DNA of 64,000 nucleotides from an uncultured Methylococcaceae bacterium (GTDB taxonomy: Bacteria; Pseudomonadota; Gammaproteobacteria; Methylococcales; Methylococcaceae). This document shows positions 9,195 through 19,486 of this stretch, in pieces. A program made the translations under genes and the position numbers. The first letter of the stretch is position 1; the number at the start of each line of letters is the position of its first letter. The stretch covers positions 1-64,000 of the forward strand of contig CAIOOA010000186.1 of the NCBI GenBank assembly GCA_903859815.1, read 5' to 3'. The notes beneath the pieces were generated by a model, which had not been told where the DNA came from, made no database searches, and saw nothing but the letters and a program-made list of their open reading frames with translations.

Positions 9195-9554
9195 ATGGAA
9201 GAAAATTCATATAATTTCTTACGCCGCCATAAAGTATGGCCGGGGAACAACATTCCTGAAGGCTACCGTTCGGTATGGGAGGATCGCCACTGGTTGGCAA
9301 CTGTGAAGATTGCAAAGCGCTTCAACAAACATACCCAAAAGACTGAATTCGCTAAACTGCTATTACAAAGCGAAGGAGATCGTAGTGCTGATAAATTCGT
9401 TGAAGTGCATATCTACGGGAATTTTGGTAAGGAAGCTTTTGTAGGCGCAACAATTCCACTACCGGAACATGCCAAGACGGATAAAGAAGCGCACACCCTA
9501 AATGAAGTCCGTGATTTACTAGCGAGGTTGAACATTCCATGCAATCTGATTTGA
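9195..9554 (+). CDS. Unknown protein of the 8.7-11.5 kb accessory cluster
   Basis: A 119-residue soluble protein with no motif I recognise. It is mixed alpha/beta, with VHIYGNFGKEAFVGATIPLPEH in the middle. It starts at an ATG overlapping the stop of the hydrophobic frame upstream, and its end overlaps the next gene by 16 bp. It is therefore the middle gene of a tightly coupled three-gene unit. Its AT-richness matches the neighbours and contrasts with the core genes before it. Confidence 0.6.
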   Translation: MEENSYNFLRRHKVWPGNNIPEGYRSVWEDRHWLATVKIAKRFNKHTQKTEFAKLLLQSEGDRSADKFVEVHIYGNFGKEAFVGATIPLPEHAKTDKEAHTLNEVRDLLARLNIPCNLI

Positions 9555-10603
9555 TCTCTGAAGCGCTTGTAATTGGTGCCACACAAGCGGCTGTTTATTG
9601 GAATGACGCAGGTGAACAGGCAATCCGCTGGGAGGAGAGCGAAGGCTTTATCGACTGTACTCGACAAGCAACCTTATTGTTAGGTTGTACCGCTGAAAAA
9701 CGTCTTTTGGTTAATATTAGTTTAGAGCAACTACAAGATTCCTTGAAGCTATGGACCCGCCGACATCGGTTGTTACATTGGTTGATAGCTGGAATGGATT
9801 CCAGTTTATCAAAGGAAATCCGGTTATCTGGATTGAAACTGGCTGAACGGGAAATGTCTGTTGACCAAGATGCAAAGGATTTTGCTTGTAACCGTTTGAT
9901 GAGTTGCCCCTTACCGAAGGATGCCGATTTGAGTGGAGCTAAGCGGCTATGCTGTAGTTTGGAATACACCTTTTTAGACAACTGGTACTTGAGGGGATGT
10001 TCAGAAATTTACACAATTGTTTACTATGCAGAAGATTTGATAGAACCTATCTGCCGAATTCTTCGTGAATTGGTTTATTTTGATTATGATAGCGATACGC
10101 CCGACGAAGTTTATAGAACATTTGTGGATAATGGTGTAGTCGCCAAGGCTGTGTATGTTGCGTTTAATCTAGGCTATTCGTTAGATCACGAAGATCCAAA
10201 GTTTTATCCGCTAGAACTGGGTGATTGTTTAGGAAACGAACAACTACAACTATTTTGTCCACGCCTTTCCGATTTACTTAAGGATTTTACAACTAAAGTA
10301 TCGATGTTACTTGCGTCTAAATCAGCAAATCGAACAAATTGGGGATGGTCAAATGAATCCCTTGATCATTTAGCTTATTTCGTGGCGACGCAGTACGAAC
10401 CAGGTAACCCCGATTATTGGATTGGCTATGTTAAAGCTTTGTTAAACATGGAACAATGCGATGATGAAGCACTATTTTATGCTGTTGGTGAAATGCAAAG
10501 ACGATTTTCGGACAACTTAGAGTGTCAGATAGTCAGTGAATATGCCTTTATCGAATTATCAAAGACTAAATCTCAAACCTTACATCAAAAACGGATTGCT
10601 TAA
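9539..10603 (+). CDS. Unknown 354-residue protein of the accessory cluster
   Basis: A predominantly helical, acidic, cysteine-containing soluble protein with no signal peptide or clear membrane segment. Repeating hydrophobic helices in the C-terminal half (from about residue 260) recall TPR-like solenoids, but no motif is decisive. It overlaps the preceding ORF by 16 bp. Length and codon use indicate a real gene. No function is assigned. Confidence 0.65.
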   Translation: MQSDLISEALVIGATQAAVYWNDAGEQAIRWEESEGFIDCTRQATLLLGCTAEKRLLVNISLEQLQDSLKLWTRRHRLLHWLIAGMDSSLSKEIRLSGLKLAEREMSVDQDAKDFACNRLMSCPLPKDADLSGAKRLCCSLEYTFLDNWYLRGCSEIYTIVYYAEDLIEPICRILRELVYFDYDSDTPDEVYRTFVDNGVVAKAVYVAFNLGYSLDHEDPKFYPLELGDCLGNEQLQLFCPRLSDLLKDFTTKVSMLLASKSANRTNWGWSNESLDHLAYFVATQYEPGNPDYWIGYVKALLNMEQCDDEALFYAVGEMQRRFSDNLECQIVSEYAFIELSKTKSQTLHQKRIA

Positions 10604-10680
10604 TTTCCTGTGAGTGGTAAAAATAATGGACGAGGCGTGCGTAAATGCTTATTTCCACCAAATCAGCAAAAAAGTAAGTC

Positions 10681-11478
10681 ATGAAAGGCGAAGTTTTAAT
10701 CGCAATTCTGAACAACCAAGCTGATTTTCGCATTTTGTGTGAAAAATCTTGGTATCGAATTCCAACCGGCAGCGTGGAAAAATGGTTGACAAACTGTTGG
10801 CCTCCCCAATGGGTGGCTTTTTATCAAACCAAAGTTTTCCACGACGAAGCTTATGCTGTGCGGTATTACGCTGGGGTGCGTGAAATCTGCGAAGTTCATC
10901 GTCGTGAATTGTTTCCCGACGAAGCCTCTAGCCACAAACAAGATAAACAGTATTACCAGTTGTTATTGGAGCCACTACAAACCTTGACCCTACCGATTTT
11001 CAGCCGACGCCGGCGTCGAATTGTGTTCATCCCTTCAACTTGGGAAAAATTCAAGAGCGCAATGGAGATAAACGATTTGTACCATGAAAGTCCATTAGAA
11101 GACCGCCTATGGGCTGAATTCAAATATTTCCAAATCCAAGCCGAGCGCCAAGAATTGGTAACAATCAACAAAATCAATTATTTTCTGGATTTCGCAATCT
11201 ATTGCATAGCCGGCAAATTAGATGTCGAGACTGACGGAGATTCTTGGCATTTGGGTAGAGAAAAGGCCCGTATCGACAATCTGCGTGATAATGCGCTAAA
11301 GACAGAGGGCTGGAGGGTATTGCGTTTCAACACTAGGCAAGTTCAAGACCAAATGGCTAATTATTGTATTCCAATAGTGGTGGAAAATATTAACCGCCTA
11401 GGCGGGTTAAATCAAGAAAGTACTGAACCGAAAAAGATTATGCTAAATAACAAATCGTCGCAGTTTGAATTATTTTGA
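10681..11478 (+). CDS. DUF559/Vsr-like PD-(D/E)XK nuclease-fold protein
   Basis: 265 residues. The N-terminal 130 are unassigned. The C-terminal domain has the DUF559 pattern: Asp170 in YFLDFAIY, then LDVETDGDSWH (Glu183, Asp185), then an Arg/Lys/Asp-rich helix and GWRVLRFNTRQV. DUF559 proteins share the very-short-patch-repair endonuclease fold and cut or bind nicked DNA. It lies 77 bp after the three-gene unit and in the same orientation, so it may belong to the same mobile or defence-like cluster. Function is inferred from the fold only. Confidence 0.65.
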   Translation: MKGEVLIAILNNQADFRILCEKSWYRIPTGSVEKWLTNCWPPQWVAFYQTKVFHDEAYAVRYYAGVREICEVHRRELFPDEASSHKQDKQYYQLLLEPLQTLTLPIFSRRRRRIVFIPSTWEKFKSAMEINDLYHESPLEDRLWAEFKYFQIQAERQELVTINKINYFLDFAIYCIAGKLDVETDGDSWHLGREKARIDNLRDNALKTEGWRVLRFNTRQVQDQMANYCIPIVVENINRLGGLNQESTEPKKIMLNNKSSQFELF

Positions 11479-11505
11479 AACAAAGTTCGCTAGCTAGTCA
11501 ATACA

Positions 11506-11709
11506 ATGAAAATTGAACGCCAATATATAATCGATGAACATAATAATAAAGTTGCCGTGCAGCTAGATATTGAGACATTTGAAAAAATTGAAAATGTTTT
11601 GGAAAATTATGGTCTAGTAAATTTGATGCAACAGTCTAAAGAGAATGATCCGCCATACGATCTAAATCAAGCATTAGCTTACTATCAGACTTTGGATAAA
11701 GCAGGGTGA
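11506..11709 (+). CDS. RelB/Phd-like antitoxin
   Basis: 67 residues. The N-terminal beta-helix pattern (QYIIDEHNNKVAVQLDIETFEKIENVLENYGL) is typical of small antitoxins paired with RelE/ParE toxins, and the acidic C-terminal tail would wrap the toxin. Its stop overlaps the GTG of the toxin gene. The toxin is broken, so this antitoxin may be a leftover or protect against a related toxin elsewhere. Confidence 0.7.
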   Translation: MKIERQYIIDEHNNKVAVQLDIETFEKIENVLENYGLVNLMQQSKENDPPYDLNQALAYYQTLDKAG

Positions 11710-11972
11710 AGGTTTACTACAGCAAGACATTTTTAAAACAGCTTGCCAGCATACCTTCCGAAACAAGAACCAAAATAGAGAAATTTGCATTCGAAGAATT
11801 ACCAAAGACAGTTTCCTTAGGTGAATCTGGCAAGCTAGAAAAAATGTAAGGTTACAGAGGGTATTATAAAGCTCGGTTTGGCAATTATCGAGTGGGGATA
11901 AAAATTGAAAATAAAATCATGACTTTGCAAGTTGTTATGGATCGCAAGGAAATTTATAAAATTTTCTCATAA
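11706..11972 (+). pseudogene. RelE-type toxin with an in-frame nonsense codon
   Basis: From the GTG at 11706 the frame encodes a full RelE-family mRNA interferase of about 88 codons, ending in VMDRKEIYKIFS. Codon 48 (11847-11849) is TAA. The sequence on both sides is in the same frame and matches the family pattern KLEKM-x-GYRGYYKARFGNYRVGI, where the lost residue is usually Lys. A single AAG or AAA to TAA change explains it. The truncated 47-residue product lacks the catalytic C-terminal half. The antitoxin directly upstream is intact. Confidence 0.8.
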
Positions 11973-12045
11973 TAACCTCTGTTAAAGGTAGGTTCTAGAA
12001 ATCCACCAATAAATATTCAACTCAGACTACAAGAAATTACAATTT

Positions 12046-13458
12046 ATGGTATTCAGTTCACCCAGCTTCTTATTTGTTTTTCTACCGGTATTTTTTTTGA
12101 TATATTGGTTTAGCCCCGTTAAACTAAGAAATTCAATCATCTTCATTGGAAGCTTATTGTTCTATTTCACAGGCGCTGGAAACATTGCTTTTGTGCTGCT
12201 GCTTTCTGTGCCTTTGAACCAATGGCTTGGCATCCAAATTCGTAAGCTGGAATCCTCCAAATCAGCCAATATTTTGCTTTTTGTCGGAATTTGCGCCAAT
12301 CTATTTCCTTTGCTATTTTATAAGTATTATAACTTTATCACGCAGATTATTAATGATACACTAGGGTTTTTGGGAGTCTCAGGAGGATTGCCTATACATG
12401 AAGTGGTGCTGCCCGCCGGCATATCCTTTTTTACGTTCCAAGGGCTTTCTTACCTGATCGATATTCGAAAGCGCTATATCGACCCTGCACCTAGCATGGT
12501 CGATTTCGGCATGTACCATACCAGCTTTCCCCAACTTATTGCGGGTCCAATCGTTCGGTATATTGAGATTAAGGATAGCGTCGTCAATCGAATTGTTTCG
12601 ATGGAACAAGTGGAAAGTGGAATTATCCGATTCTGCTTTGGGCTAACCAAAAAAATTGTCCTAGCCGACAATATTGGGGTGGTAGCCGATGCGACATTTG
12701 GGCTTCCATCGGGGCATTTGACCCTTTGCAGTGCTTGGCTTGGGGCGCTAACCTATTCGTTACAAATCTATCTGGACTTCAGTGCCTATTCCGATATGGC
12801 GATTGGCTTGGGAGCCATGCTTGGATTCAAGTTCCCGGAAAATTTTGACCAGCCTTATCGGTCATGCAGCGTAACCGAATTTTGGCGGCGGTGGCATATG
12901 ACTCTTTCACGGTGGTTTAGAGACTACGTCTATATACCGCTTGGCGGAAATCGAATCAATCCGGTTAGGACTTACATCAATTTGTTTGTTGTTTTCGTGC
13001 TTTGTGGTCTGTGGCATGGTGCAGCTTATACGTTTGTTGTCTGGGGGCTTCTCCACGGAGTTTATCTTGTGGTGGAGCGAATTTTGAATTATCGTAACAA
13101 GGCGATGCCAAGCAACTTATTCAGTTGGATCTTGACCAGCGTATTGGTGATGGTTGCTTGGGTGTTTTTTAGGTCTCAGACAGTCGAGTCGGCCCTGTCC
13201 TATTTGTCTGTCATGTTTTTTGACGCGTCATTCGATTTGCCTGTCAGCATAAAAATCAGTCTGACCCCTGATAAGATATTTTTCATTGCTGTCGGCATAA
13301 TCGTTTCAGTGTTTCCCATTGAAAGAGTCAAATCATTATTCAACCTATGTGAAAAACCTACATTTTACTCACGTGTGGCTGCACTATCATTCTTCACTTA
13401 TTCATTAACTGTACTTGCTGATAATGGCTTCAATCCGTTCATATATTTCCGGTTTTAA
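12046..13458 (+). CDS. MBOAT-family O-acetyltransferase, AlgI-like
   Basis: A 470-residue polytopic inner-membrane protein of the membrane-bound O-acyltransferase family. The hallmark blocks are FWRRWHMTLSRWFRDYVYIPLGG near residues 283-305 and LCGLWHGAAYTFVVWGLLHG near 322-341, the latter with the catalytic His. AlgI-type proteins pass acetyl groups across the membrane to a periplasmic partner (AlgJ/AlgX) that acetylates an exopolysaccharide. Two such partners follow directly and the first overlaps this gene. No alginate synthesis genes are in the window, so the polysaccharide is unknown. Confidence 0.9.
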   Translation: MVFSSPSFLFVFLPVFFLIYWFSPVKLRNSIIFIGSLLFYFTGAGNIAFVLLLSVPLNQWLGIQIRKLESSKSANILLFVGICANLFPLLFYKYYNFITQIINDTLGFLGVSGGLPIHEVVLPAGISFFTFQGLSYLIDIRKRYIDPAPSMVDFGMYHTSFPQLIAGPIVRYIEIKDSVVNRIVSMEQVESGIIRFCFGLTKKIVLADNIGVVADATFGLPSGHLTLCSAWLGALTYSLQIYLDFSAYSDMAIGLGAMLGFKFPENFDQPYRSCSVTEFWRRWHMTLSRWFRDYVYIPLGGNRINPVRTYINLFVVFVLCGLWHGAAYTFVVWGLLHGVYLVVERILNYRNKAMPSNLFSWILTSVLVMVAWVFFRSQTVESALSYLSVMFFDASFDLPVSIKISLTPDKIFFIAVGIIVSVFPIERVKSLFNLCEKPTFYSRVAALSFFTYSLTVLADNGFNPFIYFRF

Positions 13459-14605
13459 CTTAGATAAGCTGTCTCAGTTTATCTTTATTTTTATTTTTTT
13501 CGCAATCGTCACTGCACCGGCTTTTGTGGAAGTTTTCGAGTTTCAACCTCCAGTCGAAAAGATTATTGAGAATAGAACACTGGCATTGCCTCCAAACTAT
13601 CAAGGAATTTCTAATCTCAGTGCATCTGTGGATCAATCTATCAAATGGTTTGACGATCATTTTGGATTTCGGTCACTGCTCATTCGCATAAAGAACCAGA
13701 TTGATTACTCTGTTTTTGGCACTTCCAATAGGGTACATATCGGCAAGGATGGATGGTTGTTTTATAGGAACGTGATTGATATCGAGGAACAGAGAATTGA
13801 GTCGATGACGGATGCAGACATGGACTCTGCCCTACAATTGATTGCCAATCTGCGAGATTTTCTCGCCACACGCAATATTGAATTAGTCATCATTACCAAT
13901 CAAATGAAAGACAGGTTTTATCCCGAATATCTTCCTTCCTCTGCACAATTTGCATTATCACGACACCGCTTCGATTATTTCAAAACTAAACTTAGTGAAT
14001 TAAAAGGTATCACTTATATCGATTCAACCCCATTACTGTTGCAGGCAAAAACGCAACGGCAGATTTTTCACAAGACGGATTTTCATTGGAATGATCCAGC
14101 GGCATTTGAAGTGGCGAAGGTTTTAGTCGATCAGCTTGCCGATGCCCAAAACGACCCCAATTTGAAGTGGCGCTTCCCACTAAGCATAGAAAAATCAACG
14201 TGGTTGGGAGGTGAAGCTCAGTTCATGCCTTTAATTTTTTCTCCTTTGAATGAAGAGTCACTTTTTATCGCCCCTATTCCACCAGACCAAGCAACACCGT
14301 TAGTGGTGCAAAAGCTTGATCCTTTCGAGAGTGTGTTTCATGCATCGGATTCCACCAATAGCTTACTGCCTCCCATCGTTGTGTTCGGAGACTCATTCAT
14401 GGATGGCATGGAAAGATCCGGTTTGCCTCATTACTTCAAGTCGCTATATCGCACCCGTACTTATCACGCAACAATGAATGACGTTCTTCGTTCCATGCCA
14501 TCAGATACTCGGTATTTTGTTTTTGAGTTCATAGAAAATTTATTGCCCAATTTAAGAAATATCATCGGTTTCGACCCAAAAGTAGTGGCCGAACCCAAAA
14601 CCTAA
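13424..14605 (+). CDS. AlgJ/AlgX-like SGNH O-acetyltransferase, copy 1
   Basis: About 393 residues: an N-terminal membrane anchor (about 18-37), then a periplasmic SGNH-like acetyltransferase domain. The catalytic Asp-x-His-Trp signature appears in HKTDFHWND and the nucleophile in VFGDSFMDGMERSG. It transfers acetyl from the AlgI-type partner to polysaccharide. The ATG at 13424 lies inside the 3' end of the MBOAT gene (35 bp overlap); an upstream TTG at 13415 is in the same frame. A close tandem copy follows. Confidence 0.82.
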   Translation: MASIRSYISGFNLDKLSQFIFIFIFFAIVTAPAFVEVFEFQPPVEKIIENRTLALPPNYQGISNLSASVDQSIKWFDDHFGFRSLLIRIKNQIDYSVFGTSNRVHIGKDGWLFYRNVIDIEEQRIESMTDADMDSALQLIANLRDFLATRNIELVIITNQMKDRFYPEYLPSSAQFALSRHRFDYFKTKLSELKGITYIDSTPLLLQAKTQRQIFHKTDFHWNDPAAFEVAKVLVDQLADAQNDPNLKWRFPLSIEKSTWLGGEAQFMPLIFSPLNEESLFIAPIPPDQATPLVVQKLDPFESVFHASDSTNSLLPPIVVFGDSFMDGMERSGLPHYFKSLYRTRTYHATMNDVLRSMPSDTRYFVFEFIENLLPNLRNIIGFDPKVVAEPKT

Positions 14606-14715
14606 GTCGACCTGTAGTTGTTGCGAGATTGAGGATAAATTTTTGTCGTAGTGTGGGCAAGACCAACATTGTGACCAGCGACTGCGATTTTGTTTTTGCC
14701 TCATTTTTTAATTAC

Positions 14716-14745
14716 ACTTGCTGATAATGGCTTCAATCCATTCAT
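14716..14745 (+). repeat. Leftover of the MBOAT gene 3' end in front of copy 2
   Basis: The bases from 14716 repeat those from 13413 almost exactly, including CTTGCTGATAATGGCTTC. At the first site they encode the C-terminus of the MBOAT protein. Finding them again in front of copy 2 marks the 5' boundary of the tandem duplication. The rest of the 112 bp gap shows no gene. Confidence 0.8.
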
Positions 14746-15914
14746 ATATTTCCGTTGTTAATTTAGATAAATTTACGCGATTTATCTTTATTTTCCTATT
14801 TTTCGCAATCATTTCTGTGCCTGGCTTGGTTGATATTTTCAACATCCAACCAACCGTCGAGCCTATCGTTGAAAATAGGACATTAGCACCACTTCCAAAT
14901 TTTTCTGGAATTGGAGATATTAGCAAGACCATAGATCAATCTATGAAGTGGTTTGACGATCACTTTGGACTTCGGTCACTGCTTATTCGTGTAAAAAACC
15001 AGATAGACTTTTCTGTTTTTAGTATCTCCAATCGGGTTCACATCGGAAAAGGGGGCTGGTTGTTTTATCGAAGTGTTATCGACAAATATGAACAAAAAAT
15101 TGAAGCGATGTCTGATGCAGACATGGACAACGCTGTGCAATTAATTGCCAAATTGCGCGACTACCTCACCGCCCGCAGTATAGAGTTGGTTGTCATTACC
15201 ATCCAAATGAACTATAGGTTTTATCCAGAATACTTACCTGCTTCTGCTCAGTTCGCAATTAAACAGCATCGCTTCGATGATTTCAAAGCAAAACTCAGTG
15301 CATTGCCGGGCATCACCTACATGGATACGACGCCACTGCTATTCCAGACTAAAGAAAAACGACCCATATTCCACAAAACAAATTTTCATTGGAACGATCC
15401 AGCCGCTTTTGAGGTGGCCAAGGTCTTAGTCGACCATTTAGCTGATGGCAATAACGATCCAAGTTTGAGGTGGCGATTACCATTAGACATCGAAAAAAAA
15501 CCTCTTTTTGGAGGTGTTGCCCGCTTCATGCCTTTGCTTTTCCCTTATCAGGAAGAAGAAGCCTTATTCATCGCCCCCATTCCGCCCGACCAGACAACAC
15601 CCTTAATGTATGAAAGAAATGTAGGCCCATTCGAGGTGGTGTCTCATGCATCCCAATACTCAAAAAAACTACTGCCCCCGGCCGTTGTCCTCGGGGATTC
15701 CTTCATGGATGGAGTGGATAGATGTGGACTTCCCCACCACTTCGAGTCAGAATATCGAGCCGTCATCTATCACGCACCCATGAATGATATTCTTCGTGCC
15801 ATGCCCTCTGATACCCGTTATTTCGTATTTGAGTTCATAGAGGTTGCGCTTCCAAATTTGAATAGCATTCTTAGTTTTGATCCTAAAGTAGTCGAAGAAA
15901 AACCAAAAAGCTAA
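14727..15914 (+). CDS. AlgJ/AlgX-like protein, copy 2, catalytic Asp replaced
   Basis: About 395 residues, collinear with copy 1 throughout: anchor at about 18-37, shared KWFDDHFG...RSLLIR block, VVLGDSFMDGVDRCGL, VFEFIE near the end. The Asp-x-His-Trp signature reads HKTNFHWND, so the Asp of the Ser-His-Asp triad is Asn, while Ser and His remain. The protein may be weakened, act only as a binding or bridging subunit, or have shifted substrate. The start was chosen by alignment to copy 1. Confidence 0.82.
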   Translation: MASIHSYISVVNLDKFTRFIFIFLFFAIISVPGLVDIFNIQPTVEPIVENRTLAPLPNFSGIGDISKTIDQSMKWFDDHFGLRSLLIRVKNQIDFSVFSISNRVHIGKGGWLFYRSVIDKYEQKIEAMSDADMDNAVQLIAKLRDYLTARSIELVVITIQMNYRFYPEYLPASAQFAIKQHRFDDFKAKLSALPGITYMDTTPLLFQTKEKRPIFHKTNFHWNDPAAFEVAKVLVDHLADGNNDPSLRWRLPLDIEKKPLFGGVARFMPLLFPYQEEEALFIAPIPPDQTTPLMYERNVGPFEVVSHASQYSKKLLPPAVVLGDSFMDGVDRCGLPHHFESEYRAVIYHAPMNDILRAMPSDTRYFVFEFIEVALPNLNSILSFDPKVVEEKPKS

Positions 15915-15916
15915 AT

Positions 15917-16330
15917 ATGACTGAAATCCAAGAGTCAGAATTAACAGAAACTCCCTATCAGCGCCTGGGCGGGGAAAACGTTTTGCGTCAACTTGTGCTG
16001 CGGTTTTACGATAATATGAACGAAATGCCCGAAGTTCGGGGTATTCGCAAAATGCATGGTGCGGATTTAGGCGGTGCTGCCGATAAGCTCTTTAAGTTTA
16101 TGTCCGGCTGGCTTGGAGGGCCGGATTTATTTATTCAAGAATACGGTCATCCTAGGTTACGCGCCCGTCATTTCCCGTTTCCCATAGGTGTTGACGAACG
16201 TAACCAATGGATGATGTGTATGGACAAAGCCTTGGATGAAACCCCTATGGATGGCGATCTACGCGAGCTATTGCGCCAAGCACTAGCCCAGACTGCCACC
16301 CATATGATTAATCAAGAACCTAATGTTTGA
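15917..16330 (+). CDS. Group II truncated haemoglobin
   Basis: A 137-residue 2-on-2 globin. It has the family pattern of YQRLGGENVLRQLVLRFYDNM at the start, then a GGPDLFIQEYGHPRLRARH block with the proximal His in the last motif, and FPFPIGVDERNQWM with the conserved distal-side Trp. TrHbO proteins bind O2 or NO and are linked to detoxification or oxygen supply. It starts 2 bp after the AlgJ copy 2 stop, so it is probably on the same transcript, although the functions are unrelated. Confidence 0.9.
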   Translation: MTEIQESELTETPYQRLGGENVLRQLVLRFYDNMNEMPEVRGIRKMHGADLGGAADKLFKFMSGWLGGPDLFIQEYGHPRLRARHFPFPIGVDERNQWMMCMDKALDETPMDGDLRELLRQALAQTATHMINQEPNV

Positions 16331-16345
16331 TTGTCTCCAACTCAA

Positions 16346-17194
16346 TTAGGTCGCAGGTTGTAATACCCCAGATAGGGTAGGCAGGATGTTATAGGTGTCT
16401 TCGGTTTCCAACAACCTGAATTGAACATTTCGCTGGGCATCCAGTGTCCTGATGAGATTCCGGGCATAGCCGTGATAAATTCTGGCCTTGATCGCTTTGG
16501 AAATTTGCTGTCCAATGGGAGAGAATTTGCGGTAGCCGTAGCCGATTTCAAGGCCATCCCCCCGGGTCCCCACGTCTTCCGGCAAAACTAATTCATATTC
16601 TTTATTAAAATAGCGAATTTTCAGGCTTCGCACCGATCTTGGTCGGACGGTGTGCTGTTCCTGCGCTAACAGGCCAATGTTGATGAAATGTTGGGTATAG
16701 TCCTGACCTTGCACATAACCCCACATTTCCCTGCGCGTGATGGCTTCCTCAAACACGAAGCGCCAGCCATTCTCTAAGAGGAAGGCAAACGAGCAATATT
16801 CAATAAAGGCTTTCACTTCCCAGACATCCATTCCATGCAGGGCAATCAAGCTACGCTTGTTGACGGACTCTGGATTCGCAATGTAATTGGCCAGTAGCTT
16901 AGCCCAGACCTGTTGGCAGGTTTCGTCGTTAATATCTTGAGCATATTCAATAAATTGGTTTAGCCAGTCGCGAGTTGCCGACGTGTCGTTCAAGACCTCG
17001 GGTGATTCATCGGCAGCCAATCCTACGATGCGTTCAATGTTCTGCTGGCGTTCCACGTCACGACGGGTAATCCGCTGAAGGGCACGTTCTTCCAAGGCAG
17101 CCCTCTCGGAAGTTTCTAGTAAGGCTAGGGATTGAACGCCAATAACAGGCTCTAGCGACTCTGCAAATTTTTGTTGGTATTTGGTCATATTCAT
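16346..17194 (-). CDS. DUF2806-like protein of unknown function
   Basis: 282 residues, soluble, rich in Arg/Glu helices. The central block (DDETCQQVWAKLLA-type, here NDETCQQVWAKLLANYIANP) is a recurring pattern in DUF2806/TIGR03899-type proteins, which have no established activity. The C-terminus (about 220-282) is a mixed alpha/beta region. Converges with the haemoglobin gene. An in-frame ATG at 17188 is an alternative start. Confidence 0.55.
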   Translation of the reverse strand: MNMTKYQQKFAESLEPVIGVQSLALLETSERAALEERALQRITRRDVERQQNIERIVGLAADESPEVLNDTSATRDWLNQFIEYAQDINDETCQQVWAKLLANYIANPESVNKRSLIALHGMDVWEVKAFIEYCSFAFLLENGWRFVFEEAITRREMWGYVQGQDYTQHFINIGLLAQEQHTVRPRSVRSLKIRYFNKEYELVLPEDVGTRGDGLEIGYGYRKFSPIGQQISKAIKARIYHGYARNLIRTLDAQRNVQFRLLETEDTYNILPTLSGVLQPAT

Positions 17195-17241
17195 TAAGAG
17201 GGTTAAATTAAAAAAATAAAGTGCGCATTGTATAACGATAT

Positions 17242-18528
<1,287 letters not shown>

Positions 18529-18575
18529 TTATTTGGGTAAAAATATTGTTGAGATTACATGGATATATCAAAATT

Positions 18576-19481
18576 TCAAGTCACACCAAGAACACGCATT
18601 ACGGCGGCATCCAATTGCGACCCGTTTGGCAAATTAGGACCTGAAATAAAACGTTGGGAAAACTCCTCTAGTGAAAAACGCAGGTTTCTCTTCAAAATTA
18701 AGTTACGTTGCTCACCATGATTTGTCACTTGAGATAGCTCATAGGTGTGTATTGTCAACACATCTTTCCCCGATTTTTCTAGTATTGGTATATCTTTTCC
18801 AATTATTCCTTCGAATTTATTGTACACAATATCTGGAACTACAAAATATAAACCAGATTTTACAAATTGTGAACGTGAATAGATTATTCCTTTTCGTATA
18901 ATTTGTGGAATCAACCGCTTATGAACATTTGCCCAATTCATTCCATGTCCAGAGCTTGGAATATTTAAAGTTTGATTCGTTAGGTTTTTATATGAATGCC
19001 ACGCATCCCTATAGTTGCCAGTTATATCAATACTCTGAACTTCAACGCCAACGTATTCGTTTAGCTCTCCATTTTCAATTTTTGCTAAAACCCAATCCAT
19101 AGATAAATTAGTACCGATTTTAACTTCCCTACCAGAGTTTTGACCAAGAGCAACAACACAGCATTTCAATTTATCTCTGAGAGGTATGAATTGCTCAAAC
19201 ATAAAAAAATCTAGACTTGCGTCGAAAACTTCTTGAGCAATGGTTCTTAATGCCGCATAGTTTCGTTCATATAAACGATTCGGGCAAATTATACAATCTC
19301 CATAAGCAGAGGTTACGCTACATGTACCATAAATCACGGAACCATCATGATTAGCTTTAGTGCATTTTTTGTTGATAAACGGACAGGCGGACAATTTCCA
19401 TAGACTACGGCACTGAGGCGATAAATCGTCAGGAGCATAGCCGAAAACTTCAATTAAATCCTTATTAGGACGAACATTCAT
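18576..19481 (-). CDS. NotI-family type II restriction endonuclease
   Basis: 301 residues. The N-terminus has the Cys cluster of the NotI family, which binds a metal ion: CPFINKKC (33-40), GTCSV (54), CIICPNRLYE (63-66). The likely catalytic set is PD-(D/E)xQ-like, as in NotI: Asp129 in MDWVLAKI, then VEVQ (Glu147, Gln149). The enzyme would cut unmethylated DNA at a site protected by the partner methyltransferase. NotI itself recognises an 8 bp GC-only site; the site here cannot be predicted. It starts 5 bp after the methyltransferase stop. The AT-rich composition contrasts with serS and mtnA on either side, so acquisition by transfer is likely. Confidence 0.75.
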   Translation of the reverse strand: MNVRPNKDLIEVFGYAPDDLSPQCRSLWKLSACPFINKKCTKANHDGSVIYGTCSVTSAYGDCIICPNRLYERNYAALRTIAQEVFDASLDFFMFEQFIPLRDKLKCCVVALGQNSGREVKIGTNLSMDWVLAKIENGELNEYVGVEVQSIDITGNYRDAWHSYKNLTNQTLNIPSSGHGMNWANVHKRLIPQIIRKGIIYSRSQFVKSGLYFVVPDIVYNKFEGIIGKDIPILEKSGKDVLTIHTYELSQVTNHGEQRNLILKRNLRFSLEEFSQRFISGPNLPNGSQLDAAVMRVLGVT

Positions 19482-19486
19482 GCTTT

